A stretch of DNA of 64,000 nucleotides from contig NZ_NRTA01000006.1 in the NCBI RefSeq assembly GCF_002286735.1, positions 89,880 to 153,879 of the forward strand, given 5' to 3'. This stretch comes from Leptolyngbya sp. BC1307. GTDB lineage: Bacteria; Cyanobacteriota; Cyanobacteriia; Phormidesmidales; Phormidesmidaceae. The notes below the pieces were generated by a model. It was not told the origin of the DNA. It saw nothing but the letters and a program-made list of their open reading frames with translations, and ran no database searches. The position numbers and the translations under genes were made by a program. Within the stretch, counting starts at the first letter, position 1; each line of letters begins with the position of its first letter. This document shows, piece by piece, positions 1-7,961 of this stretch.

Positions 1-1
1 G

Positions 2-502
2 CCGATTGACCCAGTCTGGCGTCATTTCTTTGGGCACCTGGCTGAGCGCTTTACCCGGCTACCTTTCATTATGCTGCTGGTGGGTCTCTTTTGCCTGCTC
101 TACCCAGAGGCGACCTGGATACCAACGCCCTATGCCTGCTTTTGGGGGTCGCTGACGCTGCTGCTCTCTTTTTTCCTGAGATTTCTCATTCAGTACACCT
201 TTGCCATGCTTGCTTTTTGGGTAGAGCGCGCCACGGCTATTCAGCAGTTCTGGTTTTTGTTCTATACCTTTTTGTCGGGCATGATTGCCCCTTTAGAGCT
301 TTTTCCGGCTGCTGTGCGAGAGTTTGCCCTGTGGACGCCTTTTCCCTACCTGGTTTATTTTCCGGCGAGTCTGTTGATTGGTCTACCGGTTGATCTTGGT
401 AGGGGGTTGTTGACGATGGCGGTTTGGGGAGCGATCGCTCTAATTGTAAACCGCAGACTGTGGCGAGCGGGTCTCAAACATTACTCGGGTATGGGGGCAT
501 AG
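2..502 (+). CDS. ABC-2 family transporter permease, C-terminal part
   Basis: The reading frame is already open at base 2, so the gene begins upstream of the window and only its last ~166 residues are seen. The visible part is very hydrophobic, with about four membrane segments. It has the charged amphipathic stretch (HLAERFTRLP) and late Phe/Trp-rich loop typical of ABC-2 type permeases of the DUF990/ABC2_membrane_6 kind. Such proteins form the membrane half of an exporter whose substrate is usually unknown. A second permease of the same family (1707-2495) lies downstream on the same strand, suggesting a heteromeric transporter; the ATPase gene is not in the window. Family call from sequence character; substrate unknown. 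Confidence 0.75.
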   Translation, partial: PIDPVWRHFFGHLAERFTRLPFIMLLVGLFCLLYPEATWIPTPYACFWGSLTLLLSFFLRFLIQYTFAMLAFWVERATAIQQFWFLFYTFLSGMIAPLELFPAAVREFALWTPFPYLVYFPASLLIGLPVDLGRGLLTMAVWGAIALIVNRRLWRAGLKHYSGMGA

Positions 503-914
503 CGACTGAAAGAAGATTGTTTCGGTACCATTATTTACGTAATGTTGCCTCTTCCAAAAGTCAGATAAAAAACTGGCTGCAAAGCCGCGCTTCCCTTACC
601 CTGTATAGCATCTGATAAGCTCGGTCGCAGTTTAGATATCACCGACTTTTAACACGCTAGTAATAATACGAACAAGATTAGGCTGTTTAGCTGATGTGCG
701 GCTTCAGTAATATCTACTATGTTAACTGAAACAAAAACTTACATACATCGTTAAGTAATTGTCCGCACAGTCATTACAGTCGTTTCGCTAAATGCTCATC
801 TTGCCAGGTGCCCGCTTTCTAAAGAACGGCCATCTCTAATGCAGAAGACCTTCTCGATAGACGAAGCCTTTTTCACAGAGTGCAGACGTATCTATAATTG
901 AGTCCTGAGAATTA
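503..914. other. intergenic gap upstream of the sigma factor gene
   Basis: No credible gene is seen in these ~410 bases. The only feature I would point to is a TATAAT hexamer at 893-898 with a weak -35-like TTTTCA at 870-875, which would give a very short leader before the sigma factor ATG at 915. Confidence 0.4.
870..898 (+). promoter_or_regulatory. candidate sigma-70 promoter for the sigG-like gene
   Basis: A perfect -10 hexamer TATAAT (893-898) follows a weak -35 (TTTTCA, 870-875) with 17-bp spacing. Transcription would start near 905, only about 10 nt before the ATG at 915, so either the mRNA is near-leaderless or the real promoter lies further upstream. Inference from hexamer match only. 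Confidence 0.25.
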
Positions 915-1619
915 ATGAGTAGCCTAGCTTCCTTAAACAAGACTGTCTCTCTTCACAAATCGCCTCAGCAGGTAATTAAATTACCGGCCTGTAGCCAGCA
1001 TCCCATCTCCACTGCTAAAACTCCCTTAGCCCGCCTGTCTAATAGCGACCTGGTTCTCCGCTGCCAAAGCCAAATAGACAGAGACGGCAATGCTTTTGAA
1101 GAGTTGGTATCTCGCTATCAGCGCTACGTCGATAAGCTGCTCTATCATCTCGCCTCTGACTGGTCAGACCGATCTGACTTAGCTCAAGAAGTCTGGATTC
1201 GCGTTTATCGCAGCATCCCTCGGTTGAATGAACCCAACCGGTTTAAGAGCTGGCTCGGTCGTATTACAACCAATCTTTTTTATGATGAGCTACGCAAACG
1301 TAAGCGCTTTCGGGGGGCGATTTCGCTCGATGCACCCCGTTACTCTAGCGATGGACAGTACGACTGGGAACTCCCTTCAGGTGAGCCGACGCCTGCCGAT
1401 ATGCTCATGACTCAAGAGTTTCACGACCACCTCAAGCAGGCTATGGCAGAACTGCCCGAAGTTTTTCAAAAAACCATTGCTATGCGTGAGCTGCAGGGTC
1501 TCTCTTATGAGGAAATTGCTGACATCACCGGGGTTTCTCTAGGGACGGTCAAGTCTCGTATTGCCAGAGCTCGCCAGCGGCTACAGGAAAATCTGAAGGT
1601 TTATTTAAACGTAGGCTAA
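915..1619 (+). CDS. sigG: RNA polymerase sigma-70 family factor, SigG-like (group 3/ECF type)
   Basis: A 234-residue sigma factor with only regions 2 and 4. Region 2 is at about residues 61-131 (DLAQEVWIRVYRS core, followed by the basic RKRKR stretch for -10 contact). Region 4 is at about 167-225, with the helix-turn-helix LSYEEIADITGVSLGTVKSR. Cyanobacteria carry one conserved factor of this build, SigG, and the long Ser/Pro N-terminal extension before LSNSDLVLRCQ fits it. It directs core RNA polymerase to a specific promoter set. It sits between two ABC-2 permease genes on the same strand. No anti-sigma gene is adjacent. ATG start follows a plausible -10 element. Family call is firm; the SigG assignment is from memory of cyanobacterial homologues. 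Confidence 0.85.
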   Translation: MSSLASLNKTVSLHKSPQQVIKLPACSQHPISTAKTPLARLSNSDLVLRCQSQIDRDGNAFEELVSRYQRYVDKLLYHLASDWSDRSDLAQEVWIRVYRSIPRLNEPNRFKSWLGRITTNLFYDELRKRKRFRGAISLDAPRYSSDGQYDWELPSGEPTPADMLMTQEFHDHLKQAMAELPEVFQKTIAMRELQGLSYEEIADITGVSLGTVKSRIARARQRLQENLKVYLNVG

Positions 1620-1706
1620 GCCATATGGCTGATATGCCATTTGGGAGTAGCCGGTTAAGACGCGATAAACTGAGAAGCGAACATCGGCATCAGCCATTAG
1701 AGCAAT

Positions 1707-2495
1707 ATGAGAGTGAGGCAATACCTGCGGGTGCTGCGACTGTTTTGGCAAGTGGCGATCGCTGCTGAGCTAGAGTACCGTATTAACTTTGTAATCTCGG
1801 TCATTAGCAGTCTAGGCGGGCTGGTAGGCAGTCTGTTTGGCCTGTTTTTGTTTTACCGCACTGGCTATACCTTTGATGGCTGGTCCTGGGAACAGGCGCT
1901 GGTCGTGTTGGGCATTTTCACTATTTTGCAGGGCGTTTCAGCCACTTTCTTAGTGCCCAACCTCAATAAAATTGTGGGGCATGTGCAGGAAGGCACTCTC
2001 GACTTTGTGTTGCTGAAGCCGATTAGCTCCCAATTTTGGCTGTCTACGCATACGGTCTCGCCCTGGGGTTTGCCCGATCTGATTTTTGGGGCGATTATTG
2101 TGTTTTATGCTGGCGGACATTTGGGGCTCGCACCAACGGCTTATTTAGCCATGCTGCCGCCGCTAGTGCTAGGGGTAATCAGTCTCTACAGCCTGTGGTT
2201 TATTTTGGGTGCGACCAGCATTTGGTTTGTCAAAATCTATAACGTGACGGAGGTACTGCGATCACTGCTAGAAGCCGGTCGCTTTCCGGTAGAGGGCTAT
2301 CCTGCCGCCTACCGGGTTTTCTTTACCTTTATTATTCCGGTGGCTTTTCTCACGACCGTTCCGGCCCAGACGATGATTGGCCGCAGCGATTCTGGCTGGC
2401 TGTTGGGGTCGGCGCTACTGGCAGCCGTCCTTTTTCAGGTCTCCCGATGGTTTTGGCAGTTTGCGCTACGGTTTTACACCAGCGCCTCTAGCTAG
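1707..2495 (+). CDS. ABC-2 family transporter permease
   Basis: A 262-residue integral membrane protein with about six hydrophobic segments. It matches ABC-2 type permeases of the DUF990/ABC2_membrane_6 group: N-terminal LFWQVAIAAELEYRINFV, central GTLDFVLLKPISSQFWLS and late RFPVEGYPAAYRVFFTF loop are typical. It probably pairs with the permease ending at 502 and an ATPase encoded elsewhere to form an exporter. Its stop overlaps the convergent queF stop by a few bases, so the two transcripts run into each other. Substrate is not inferable. Confidence 0.8.
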   Translation: MRVRQYLRVLRLFWQVAIAAELEYRINFVISVISSLGGLVGSLFGLFLFYRTGYTFDGWSWEQALVVLGIFTILQGVSATFLVPNLNKIVGHVQEGTLDFVLLKPISSQFWLSTHTVSPWGLPDLIFGAIIVFYAGGHLGLAPTAYLAMLPPLVLGVISLYSLWFILGATSIWFVKIYNVTEVLRSLLEAGRFPVEGYPAAYRVFFTFIIPVAFLTTVPAQTMIGRSDSGWLLGSALLAAVLFQVSRWFWQFALRFYTSASS

Positions 2496-2917
2496 CTCTG
2501 CGATTTATCTTTACGGTGAGACACTTCAATCACCGTATGGACGTTTCCTCGGGGCAAAAAGTCGCCTTTGATAGCCACTGAGAGCGGATCGCAAGCTGCA
2601 ACAAAGTCATCCAGTATCAAGTTGATTGACTCTTCGTGAGAGATATTGCGATCGCGATAACTGTTGATATACAGCTTAATGGCCTTCAGCTCGACCACTT
2701 TTTGATCAGGCACATAGCTGATGTAAATCGTTGCAAAGTCTGGATAGCCAGAAAAAGGACACTTGCAGGTGAATTCGGGCAGCGTAATGCTGACGGTATA
2801 GTCCCGCCCCGGACGCGGGTTCGGAAATGTGATCAGCTCGCCTTCGGCGATCGCTCTTTCGCCGTATAGCAAAGGTTCTGACGGGTTAGTAGCCGGGTCT
2901 TGAGTCATCATATTCAT
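2492..2917 (-). CDS. queF: NADPH-dependent 7-cyano-7-deazaguanine reductase (preQ1 synthase)
   Basis: QueF reduces preQ0 to preQ1, a late cytosolic step of queuosine biosynthesis. The 141-residue length fits the short unimodular (type I) form. The catalytic Cys is seen in CKCPFSGYPDFA (Cys53 by family alignment; Cys51 is extra), with the downstream acid in PDF. The NADPH-binding QueF motif follows as ELKAIKLYINS, then the conserved SHE (residues 93-95). Start: ATG at 2917; a second ATG lies two codons in. The ~200-bp leader region upstream holds an unusual set of nested inverted repeats (2970-3074). I do not see the A-rich tail of a preQ1-I riboswitch in it. Confidence 0.95.
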   Translation of the reverse strand: MNMMTQDPATNPSEPLLYGERAIAEGELITFPNPRPGRDYTVSITLPEFTCKCPFSGYPDFATIYISYVPDQKVVELKAIKLYINSYRDRNISHEESINLILDDFVAACDPLSVAIKGDFLPRGNVHTVIEVSHRKDKSQS

Positions 2918-2969
2918 AGCGGCAGTCTGGTCGGCCTTCTAGAATATCAAGCTTTGAGGTAATCCAACA

Positions 2970-3074
2970 TATAGCGTTGGTCACTTGGCTTGAATACAGC
3001 AACGCAGGCAAAACCTTTGCATAACAACAGGCCAAGTGACTCGCGTCACCCGAATGCATCCGGGTAACGCTATA
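2970..3074. repeat. nested inverted-repeat element upstream of queF
   Basis: Outer arms TATAGCGTT (2970-2978) and AACGCTATA (3066-3074) are exact complements. Inside them GTCACTTGGC (2980-2989) pairs with GCCAAGTGAC (3031-3040), and this arm itself encloses a small GCAAA/TTTGC hairpin. A third hairpin, ACCCGAATGCATCCGGGT, sits between the second arm and the outer right arm. The layout folds on paper as a multi-branch junction. It could be a structured leader RNA for queF (minus strand), a small palindromic mobile element, or both. No coding ORF of note overlaps it. Confidence 0.55.
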
Positions 3075-3117
3075 AGTCGAGCGCAAGCGTTGGGTCGTTC
3101 CCTAGATCGTTTGAGTG

Positions 3118-3903
3118 CTAGCGGGCGTACAGCAAATGGCGCGGGGCCGTGAACTTTAAAATCTGCTCCAGCAGCCGGGGCGATAGACGGCTACACCACA
3201 CAGCCAGGTGAGACTGCCAGCCGACCAAAACTTCGGGCGAGTCTCTGCTGAGTCCTTCTAAACAAGCGCGGGCCACCTGCTCAGCGGTCACTGGTATCAC
3301 CCCGCGAAATTTTTGCAAGTCTTTGGCCATGTCGGTGTCAGTTAGCGACGGTAGCAGGGTCATCACTTTGATATTGTGCGGGGCCAGCTCCAAGCGCAGG
3401 GCATGGGTAAATCCGACGATGGCAAACTTGGTAGCTGAGTAGGTCGCCATAGTGGGCGCGGCAATCTTGCCCATCAGGCTAGAGACATTGACAATAGTGC
3501 CGCTGCGCCGGGAGACCATGCGCCGGGCAATCAGGCTAGTGACGGCGTACATGCCCATCACGTTGGTATCCATCTCTTGCTGCACGTGGGAGGCCCGCGA
3601 TCGCAAAAAAGGCGTCTGGTGCGCCACCCCCGCGCAGTTAATCAACAGGTCAATTGCGCCATAATCGCGCCAGGCTTGCGCCATGATGACGCTAACTTCT
3701 CGCTGGGCCGTGAGATCAATGAGGAGAGGAATCGCTTCAACGCCCATTTGCCGAATGTCAGCAGCTACCTGGTTCAGGCGCTGATAGTTACGAGCGACTA
3801 AAATCAGGCGACGGATGCCACAGCGGGCGAGTTCATAGGCGATCGCCTGGCCAATGCCCTTAGAAGCGCCGGTAATCAGCGCGACCTTACCATTAATGTT
3901 CAT
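3118..3903 (-). CDS. SDR family NAD(P)-dependent oxidoreductase
   Basis: Classical short-chain dehydrogenase of 261 residues. Motifs are in order: cofactor loop TGASKGIG (11-18), NCAG (~89-92), Asn114, catalytic Ser in NVSS (139-142) and the YSATK catalytic Tyr155/Lys159. The Arg after the first beta strand (VARN) suggests NADP(H) preference. The C-terminal extension with hydrophobic and basic residues resembles SDRs acting on lipids or ketones, but substrate cannot be assigned. It is transcribed alone on the minus strand, with a long gene-poor gap upstream. Start ATG at 3903 gives the standard seven residues before the first beta strand glycine motif. Confidence 0.9.
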   Translation of the reverse strand: MNINGKVALITGASKGIGQAIAYELARCGIRRLILVARNYQRLNQVAADIRQMGVEAIPLLIDLTAQREVSVIMAQAWRDYGAIDLLINCAGVAHQTPFLRSRASHVQQEMDTNVMGMYAVTSLIARRMVSRRSGTIVNVSSLMGKIAAPTMATYSATKFAIVGFTHALRLELAPHNIKVMTLLPSLTDTDMAKDLQKFRGVIPVTAEQVARACLEGLSRDSPEVLVGWQSHLAVWCSRLSPRLLEQILKFTAPRHLLYAR

Positions 3904-4220
3904 GATGTAGAGACCTCTAAGGTATATCTGTTACTGAGAATTTCGCAGCACAGTGAAACAACAAACAACTTTACGAGCAGTCATCTGTTTGAAAGAGTTT
4001 TGGTAATGTTCGATCTGCAGGACTGAAAACGCTTGTCAGCACGGCGCTACAGCAGGCAGACCTGCAAACAACGAAAAATCAGAAAGCAAGCATGACAGGA
4101 CAAAAAGAGTAACTGAAGAGAGTTTTCATCGCCCTTTTTAAATATTCTGATTGCTGGATTCAACAGATCAGCGTAATTAAGTTAAAGAGGCAACAGTATT
4201 GCTATATCGCGCCATCTTCA

Positions 4221-4260
4221 ATTCTAGGAGTGATACGAAAATTCTAGGAGTGATACGAAA
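4221..4260. repeat. exact 20-bp tandem duplication
   Basis: The unit ATTCTAGGAGTGATACGAAA is present twice head to tail (4221-4240 and 4241-4260) with no mismatch, just downstream of the stop of the small minus-strand ORF. It is one of several perfect short tandem duplications in the intergenic gaps of this window. Confidence 0.9.
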
Positions 4261-4275
4261 GACTTTTCAACTTTC

Positions 4276-4458
4276 TTAGGCCGACTGGCCAGCTCGATCC
4301 TTATCCGCTTTAGAAGTGTCGAGTAAGACTCGGGCGGCAAACAGGCAGAGCTGAAACGAGACGGCTACAGCGAATTTCATCAGTAAGCGCTGAAGATAAA
4401 GTACACAGCCTCTCAAGCTGGGTTGAATCGCCGTTAGACGAGTACGAAAGATATTCAT
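4276..4458 (-). CDS. possible small membrane protein
   Basis: A 60-residue ORF starting at an ATG (4458) preceded by a full Shine-Dalgarno AGGAGG about 11 nt upstream, which is much stronger than most start sites here. The protein has a basic N-terminus, a hydrophobic stretch of about 20 residues (LLMKFAVAVSFQLCLFAARV) and a polar, charged tail, as in a single-pass membrane peptide. I do not recognise a family. The ORF could be accidental; the ribosome-binding site is the main argument. An alternative ORF in another frame (4310-4528) has no such signal. Confidence 0.35.
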   Translation of the reverse strand: MNIFRTRLTAIQPSLRGCVLYLQRLLMKFAVAVSFQLCLFAARVLLDTSKADKDRAGQSA

Positions 4459-4981
4459 GGGTAAGCAGACCTCCTGAATGTAGATCAATCATTGGCCGCG
4501 TGAGTAAAGACCAACGGTAAGTTGGCACTGGGGGCAGCGGGAGTCGCTCAAGTACACCTGTCGATCTAAACGCTGTAGCTGGAGGCTAGGAGCACAGTGA
4601 CCAGACACAGTTTCGAATCAACACGCATACGCTAACAACGGAATCAAGAAAGCGCAACACTTTTTTATATAAGAGGTTTTTCGTTACATTGCTTAACATG
4701 TTTTCCCAGTTAGCAAGTCCTTCTACAGGCGGATGGCGATGCGAAAGTCGTTGGGAGAGGCGCTGTGCGGCGGTTCTTTTGAACGGACACTATGAGAAGC
4801 GATCGCCCTCACCTGAGAAGACTAAAGAGGGCTAACGCTAAAAATTCGCCCTAAAAATTAAGAAACCTGTAGCTGTTTTGCCGGGCAATCAGGCGATAGC
4901 GTAGGCGTCATCACGCCTTTATTCAATCTGTCGGGGCCAGCCGCAGGCTTTTCAAAGCTCCTCTCCACCCAGTAAACTTCA

Positions 4982-5884
4982 TTGAATCCATACGCAGATA
5001 TATACAGACAAGTTTTGACCTTCTCTTTCTTGATCAAAAATTTGTGCTGGCACAGCCTAATTTTCTTTATTTTTACTGTGTTAGGCTACTTTGCCGCTGC
5101 TGGCGGGCTTTACTGGTTCCTCTATCTCCGCCAATCGTCCCGGTTTGTAATTGACTCTACCGAGCAAACCACAAAGGCTATTTGGCAATCAATTCACAGC
5201 GACGTAATCTTGTCCGTACTGTCATCGGGCATCTTTTCAGTTTGCGCGGCCCTAATGACGACGGTCTATCAACTGGGCTACACCCGCCTCTATTTGCAGC
5301 CTGAGCAATACGGGCTAGGGTATCTTGGCTTCAGCCTGGTGCTCGTACTGATCTTGCAAGATACCTATTTCTATTTCACCCATCGCCTCTCTCACCACCC
5401 TCGCTGCTACCGATGGCTGCATCAGGGCCACCACCATTCCAAAAACCCGACGCCCTGGACTGCTTTTGCCTTTGACCCTGCAGAAGCGATGGTGCAGGCG
5501 ATTTATCTGGTCGGGGTGACGATGGTTATTCCTATGCACCTCTCTGTACTAATAGCCGTGGTGCTAGTCATGACGCTAGGCGCACTGATTCACCACTTTG
5601 GGCTGCGCCTGTTTAAAGCTTCGGCAATGGGCAACTGGCTCGGCAGTTGGCTAGTCGGGCCCACTCATCACTGGCTGCACCACCGCAAATACACGGTGCA
5701 TTACAGCCTATATTTCACCTTTTGGGACAGGGTGCTAGGGACCCAACACCCCGGCTATGAAGACGTTTTGAGTCCGTCTGTGGCTGAAAAAAAAATAGTC
5801 CCCAGCGCCAACATAGAAACTGCCCCAGCAGCCCTATCGGGTAAAACCGTGCCGTTTCCCCTGCCGTTCAAAAAGGCTTCCTAA
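4982..5884 (+). CDS. sterol desaturase / fatty acid hydroxylase family membrane protein
   Basis: A 300-residue integral membrane di-iron oxygenase of the fatty acid hydroxylase superfamily. Histidine clusters: HRLSH (134-138), HQGHH (147-151) and HHWLHH (229-234), the usual metal-binding boxes, set between hydrophobic segments (about 23-48, 75-95, 108-130, 170-205). Such enzymes hydroxylate or desaturate lipids, sterols or carotenoids; substrate not inferable. Start: TTG at 4982 comes immediately after an in-frame stop, and no ATG exists before residue 91, so a TTG (or ATT) start is needed; a clear Shine-Dalgarno is lacking. Its stop overlaps the convergent mtnP stop by 4 bases. A second His-box protein, fused to an SDR, is at 33949. 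Confidence 0.8.
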   Translation: MNPYADIYRQVLTFSFLIKNLCWHSLIFFIFTVLGYFAAAGGLYWFLYLRQSSRFVIDSTEQTTKAIWQSIHSDVILSVLSSGIFSVCAALMTTVYQLGYTRLYLQPEQYGLGYLGFSLVLVLILQDTYFYFTHRLSHHPRCYRWLHQGHHHSKNPTPWTAFAFDPAEAMVQAIYLVGVTMVIPMHLSVLIAVVLVMTLGALIHHFGLRLFKASAMGNWLGSWLVGPTHHWLHHRKYTVHYSLYFTFWDRVLGTQHPGYEDVLSPSVAEKKIVPSANIETAPAALSGKTVPFPLPFKKAS

Positions 5885-6765
5885 AGATACTTTTGCAGGA
5901 GCAAGGCGAGCTTTTCCTTGGTCTGAGTGGGTGCCTTATCTAGCGGTGTAATAATGGCATATTTCAGGGCAGAGTGAGCTTCAGAAGCAGGTGGGTTTTC
6001 ACTGAGGCGGCGGACGACTTCGCGAATCACTTTTTGGGCATTCACCGCATTTTTTTGCAGGTTGCCAATCACCATTTCTACGGTGACGCTGTCGTGATCG
6101 GGATGCCAGCAGTCGTAGTCAGTCACCATCGCCAATGTGGCGTAGGCAATTTCAGCTTCTCTAGCTAGCTTCGCCTCGGGCAGGTTGGTCATGCCAATAA
6201 CGGTAGCGTCCCAGCTACGATACAGCTTAGATTCGGCTTTGGTAGAAAAAGCAGGGCCTTCCATGCAGACGTAGGTACCGCCCCGGTGCAGCGTGACGCC
6301 GGGCAAATCCTGACTTTCTACCGCATCGGCTAAAATTTTAGCCAAATGGCCACACACTGGGTCGCCAAAGGAAATATGGCCGACGATGCCTTCGCCAAAG
6401 AAAGTCGAGACTCGGTTTTTTGTGCGGTCAATAAACTGGTCGGGTACGACCATATCAATTGGCTTGGCTTCGGCCTTGAGTGAGCCGACAGCTGAGGCAG
6501 ACAGCAGATACTCTACGCCCAGACTTTTCATGGCGTAGATATTAGCGCGAAAGGGCAGCTCCGATGGGGTGAGCGTATGGCCGCGACCGTGGCGCGCTAG
6601 GAAAGCAACGGGTACGCCATCAACTTTACCCACAATCAGGGCATCGGAAGGATCGCCAAAGGGTGTCTTCACTCTGACCTCCTCTATATCCGTCAGAGCT
6701 TCCATCTGATAGAGGCCGCTGCCGCCAATGATGCCAATTTTTACCGGATGCTGGGCCGTCATCAA
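5881..6765 (-). CDS. mtnP: S-methyl-5'-thioadenosine phosphorylase
   Basis: MtnP cleaves methylthioadenosine, the by-product of polyamine and other SAM-dependent synthesis, to adenine and methylthioribose-1-phosphate for methionine salvage. At 294 residues the length is standard. Phosphate-binding GGSGLY (14-19), the RHGRGH loop, SAVGSLK, and MEGPAFST followed by [20 protein letters not shown] are PNP/MTAP family-2 hallmarks. The VTDYDCWH segment carries the base-binding Asp pair typical of MTA phosphorylase rather than purine nucleoside phosphorylase. No other mtn genes are adjacent. Confidence 0.95.
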   Translation of the reverse strand: MMTAQHPVKIGIIGGSGLYQMEALTDIEEVRVKTPFGDPSDALIVGKVDGVPVAFLARHGRGHTLTPSELPFRANIYAMKSLGVEYLLSASAVGSLKAEAKPIDMVVPDQFIDRTKNRVSTFFGEGIVGHISFGDPVCGHLAKILADAVESQDLPGVTLHRGGTYVCMEGPAFSTKAESKLYRSWDATVIGMTNLPEAKLAREAEIAYATLAMVTDYDCWHPDHDSVTVEMVIGNLQKNAVNAQKVIREVVRRLSENPPASEAHSALKYAIITPLDKAPTQTKEKLALLLQKYL

Positions 6766-6915
6766 TTTTTCCTGCTGAGGATGTCAAGAGGAATTCTACC
6801 GCTCACACCAGCCCTTTAGATGCCAGTGCCAGAACATTTTGCTGACTAAATCCCGTCAACCTCCCTTCGCCCCCTTTCCCCCTTTCTCCCTTCCCCCTCT
6901 TGATCAACCCAACCC

Positions 6916-7785
6916 TCAACCCGCACCCGCATGAATCTGCTTACCTGCCGTCGCCTGCATCAGCCAAAGTCCGGTGTAGGTTTGCCCCGAATCATCTGGG
7001 CGCACTAGCAAAAAGTGTAGTCCTTGGGCTGCTTGCTTACGTTCGGTAAATGTCCGTGCTGCGCCGGCTACAGCCTCGTCATCAAAGGTCGCTAAGATCC
7101 AGCGATCGCTCAACCCTGCCTCTAGCAACAGTCCATCAGGAACGCCGGCGATATACTGCAGCATGACGGGTCGCACGGAGTGTAGCCACTGGGCGAGCGC
7201 CATCGACTTGCGCCCGCCGTCAATAATCACCCCCGGAATCAGCAAGGTACTGGGCAGGCCCAGACTCAAAGGCGCAATCTCAGGCGGAACCGACCGCATC
7301 GGAATAGGTTCATGCTCCAGGCGCGTTAGCTGGTCAGGGCTAATGGCCGCAAACTGCCAGCGATCGCCCATCACATAGTCGGCAATTGGCTGCGGGGCGG
7401 GCCGCTCGATAGCCAGCGGATCGTAGTTTTGCGGTACGTAGTTTTGTAAATTGGCATACCAGGCTGCTCGCTGGCGCAGCCACTGCTTCAGGGCAAAAAG
7501 ATCGCGCTGCGGGCGCACCTCTACCGGTAGCTCCCGGCAGGCGACTTCGACCAGGCTCACCGTCTGCGGACGAAACACCGCGATATATTCGGGCCAGCCG
7601 CCAGCGCGATCGCAGGCAATTTTTAGCTGCTGACGCAACCAGGGCGCACTCGCTTCTGACTGCGGGCAATCCGCCCCATAGGTAAAAGCCATCTGCGCGT
7701 CGCAAATCAGCAGTTCCCAGAGCGGCTGACCTTGAGGATCTTGCAGAGGGCGACGGTAAAAGTCGAGTTGCCAGGGCGGAAGCAT
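6916..7785 (-). CDS. Tab2/Atab2 family RNA-binding protein
   Basis: A 289-residue homologue of the Tab2/Atab2 (DUF1092) family, conserved in cyanobacteria and chloroplasts. In algae and plants Tab2/Atab2 activate translation of photosystem I psaA/psaB mRNAs. Visible family features are the start WQLDFYRRPL..., WELLICD, the mid segment LVEVACRELPVEVRP and the C-terminal ILATFDDEAVAGAARTF and LHFLLVRPDDSGQTYTGLWLM. The role in cyanobacteria is inferred from the organellar homologues. Transcribed alone, divergent from the aminotransferase at 7962. A C/T-rich run (about 6850-6900) separates it from mtnP. Confidence 0.88.
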   Translation of the reverse strand: MLPPWQLDFYRRPLQDPQGQPLWELLICDAQMAFTYGADCPQSEASAPWLRQQLKIACDRAGGWPEYIAVFRPQTVSLVEVACRELPVEVRPQRDLFALKQWLRQRAAWYANLQNYVPQNYDPLAIERPAPQPIADYVMGDRWQFAAISPDQLTRLEHEPIPMRSVPPEIAPLSLGLPSTLLIPGVIIDGGRKSMALAQWLHSVRPVMLQYIAGVPDGLLLEAGLSDRWILATFDDEAVAGAARTFTERKQAAQGLHFLLVRPDDSGQTYTGLWLMQATAGKQIHAGAG

Positions 7786-7961
7786 GGGTTAGCAAGTGTT
7801 ATTTTTCACGGGCGATCGCAGATACCGCTGTCGACTAAAGGTTATATTGAATCGAATGAGGCACGAGCGGGTTCACGAAGACTTTACCTGCCTCGTTGCG
7901 CCCACTTAACTATTCCACTAGACTCTCAATTCCTATTAAGACCTATCAACCTAGCTCTATC

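Larger units (their letters stand above)
3904..4981. other. long gene-poor gap (about 1.1 kb)
   Basis: The stretch contains a possible small membrane-protein ORF (4276-4458, minus) and an exact 20-bp tandem duplication (4221-4260). The rest, 3904-4220 and 4529-4981, shows AT-rich runs, one HIP1-like site and a short GCCCTC/GAGGGC inverted repeat near 4808-4835, but no ORF with recognisable protein character. Confidence 0.5.

Noticed and set aside
2886..3086. 66-codon minus-strand ORF upstream of queF
   Set aside because: It overlaps the queF start and the inverted-repeat element, and its composition is random.
2918..3117. preQ1-I riboswitch for queF
   Set aside because: The leader is structured, but I do not see the short hairpin plus A-rich tail consensus of preQ1-I. 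I keep it only as an unclassified structured element.
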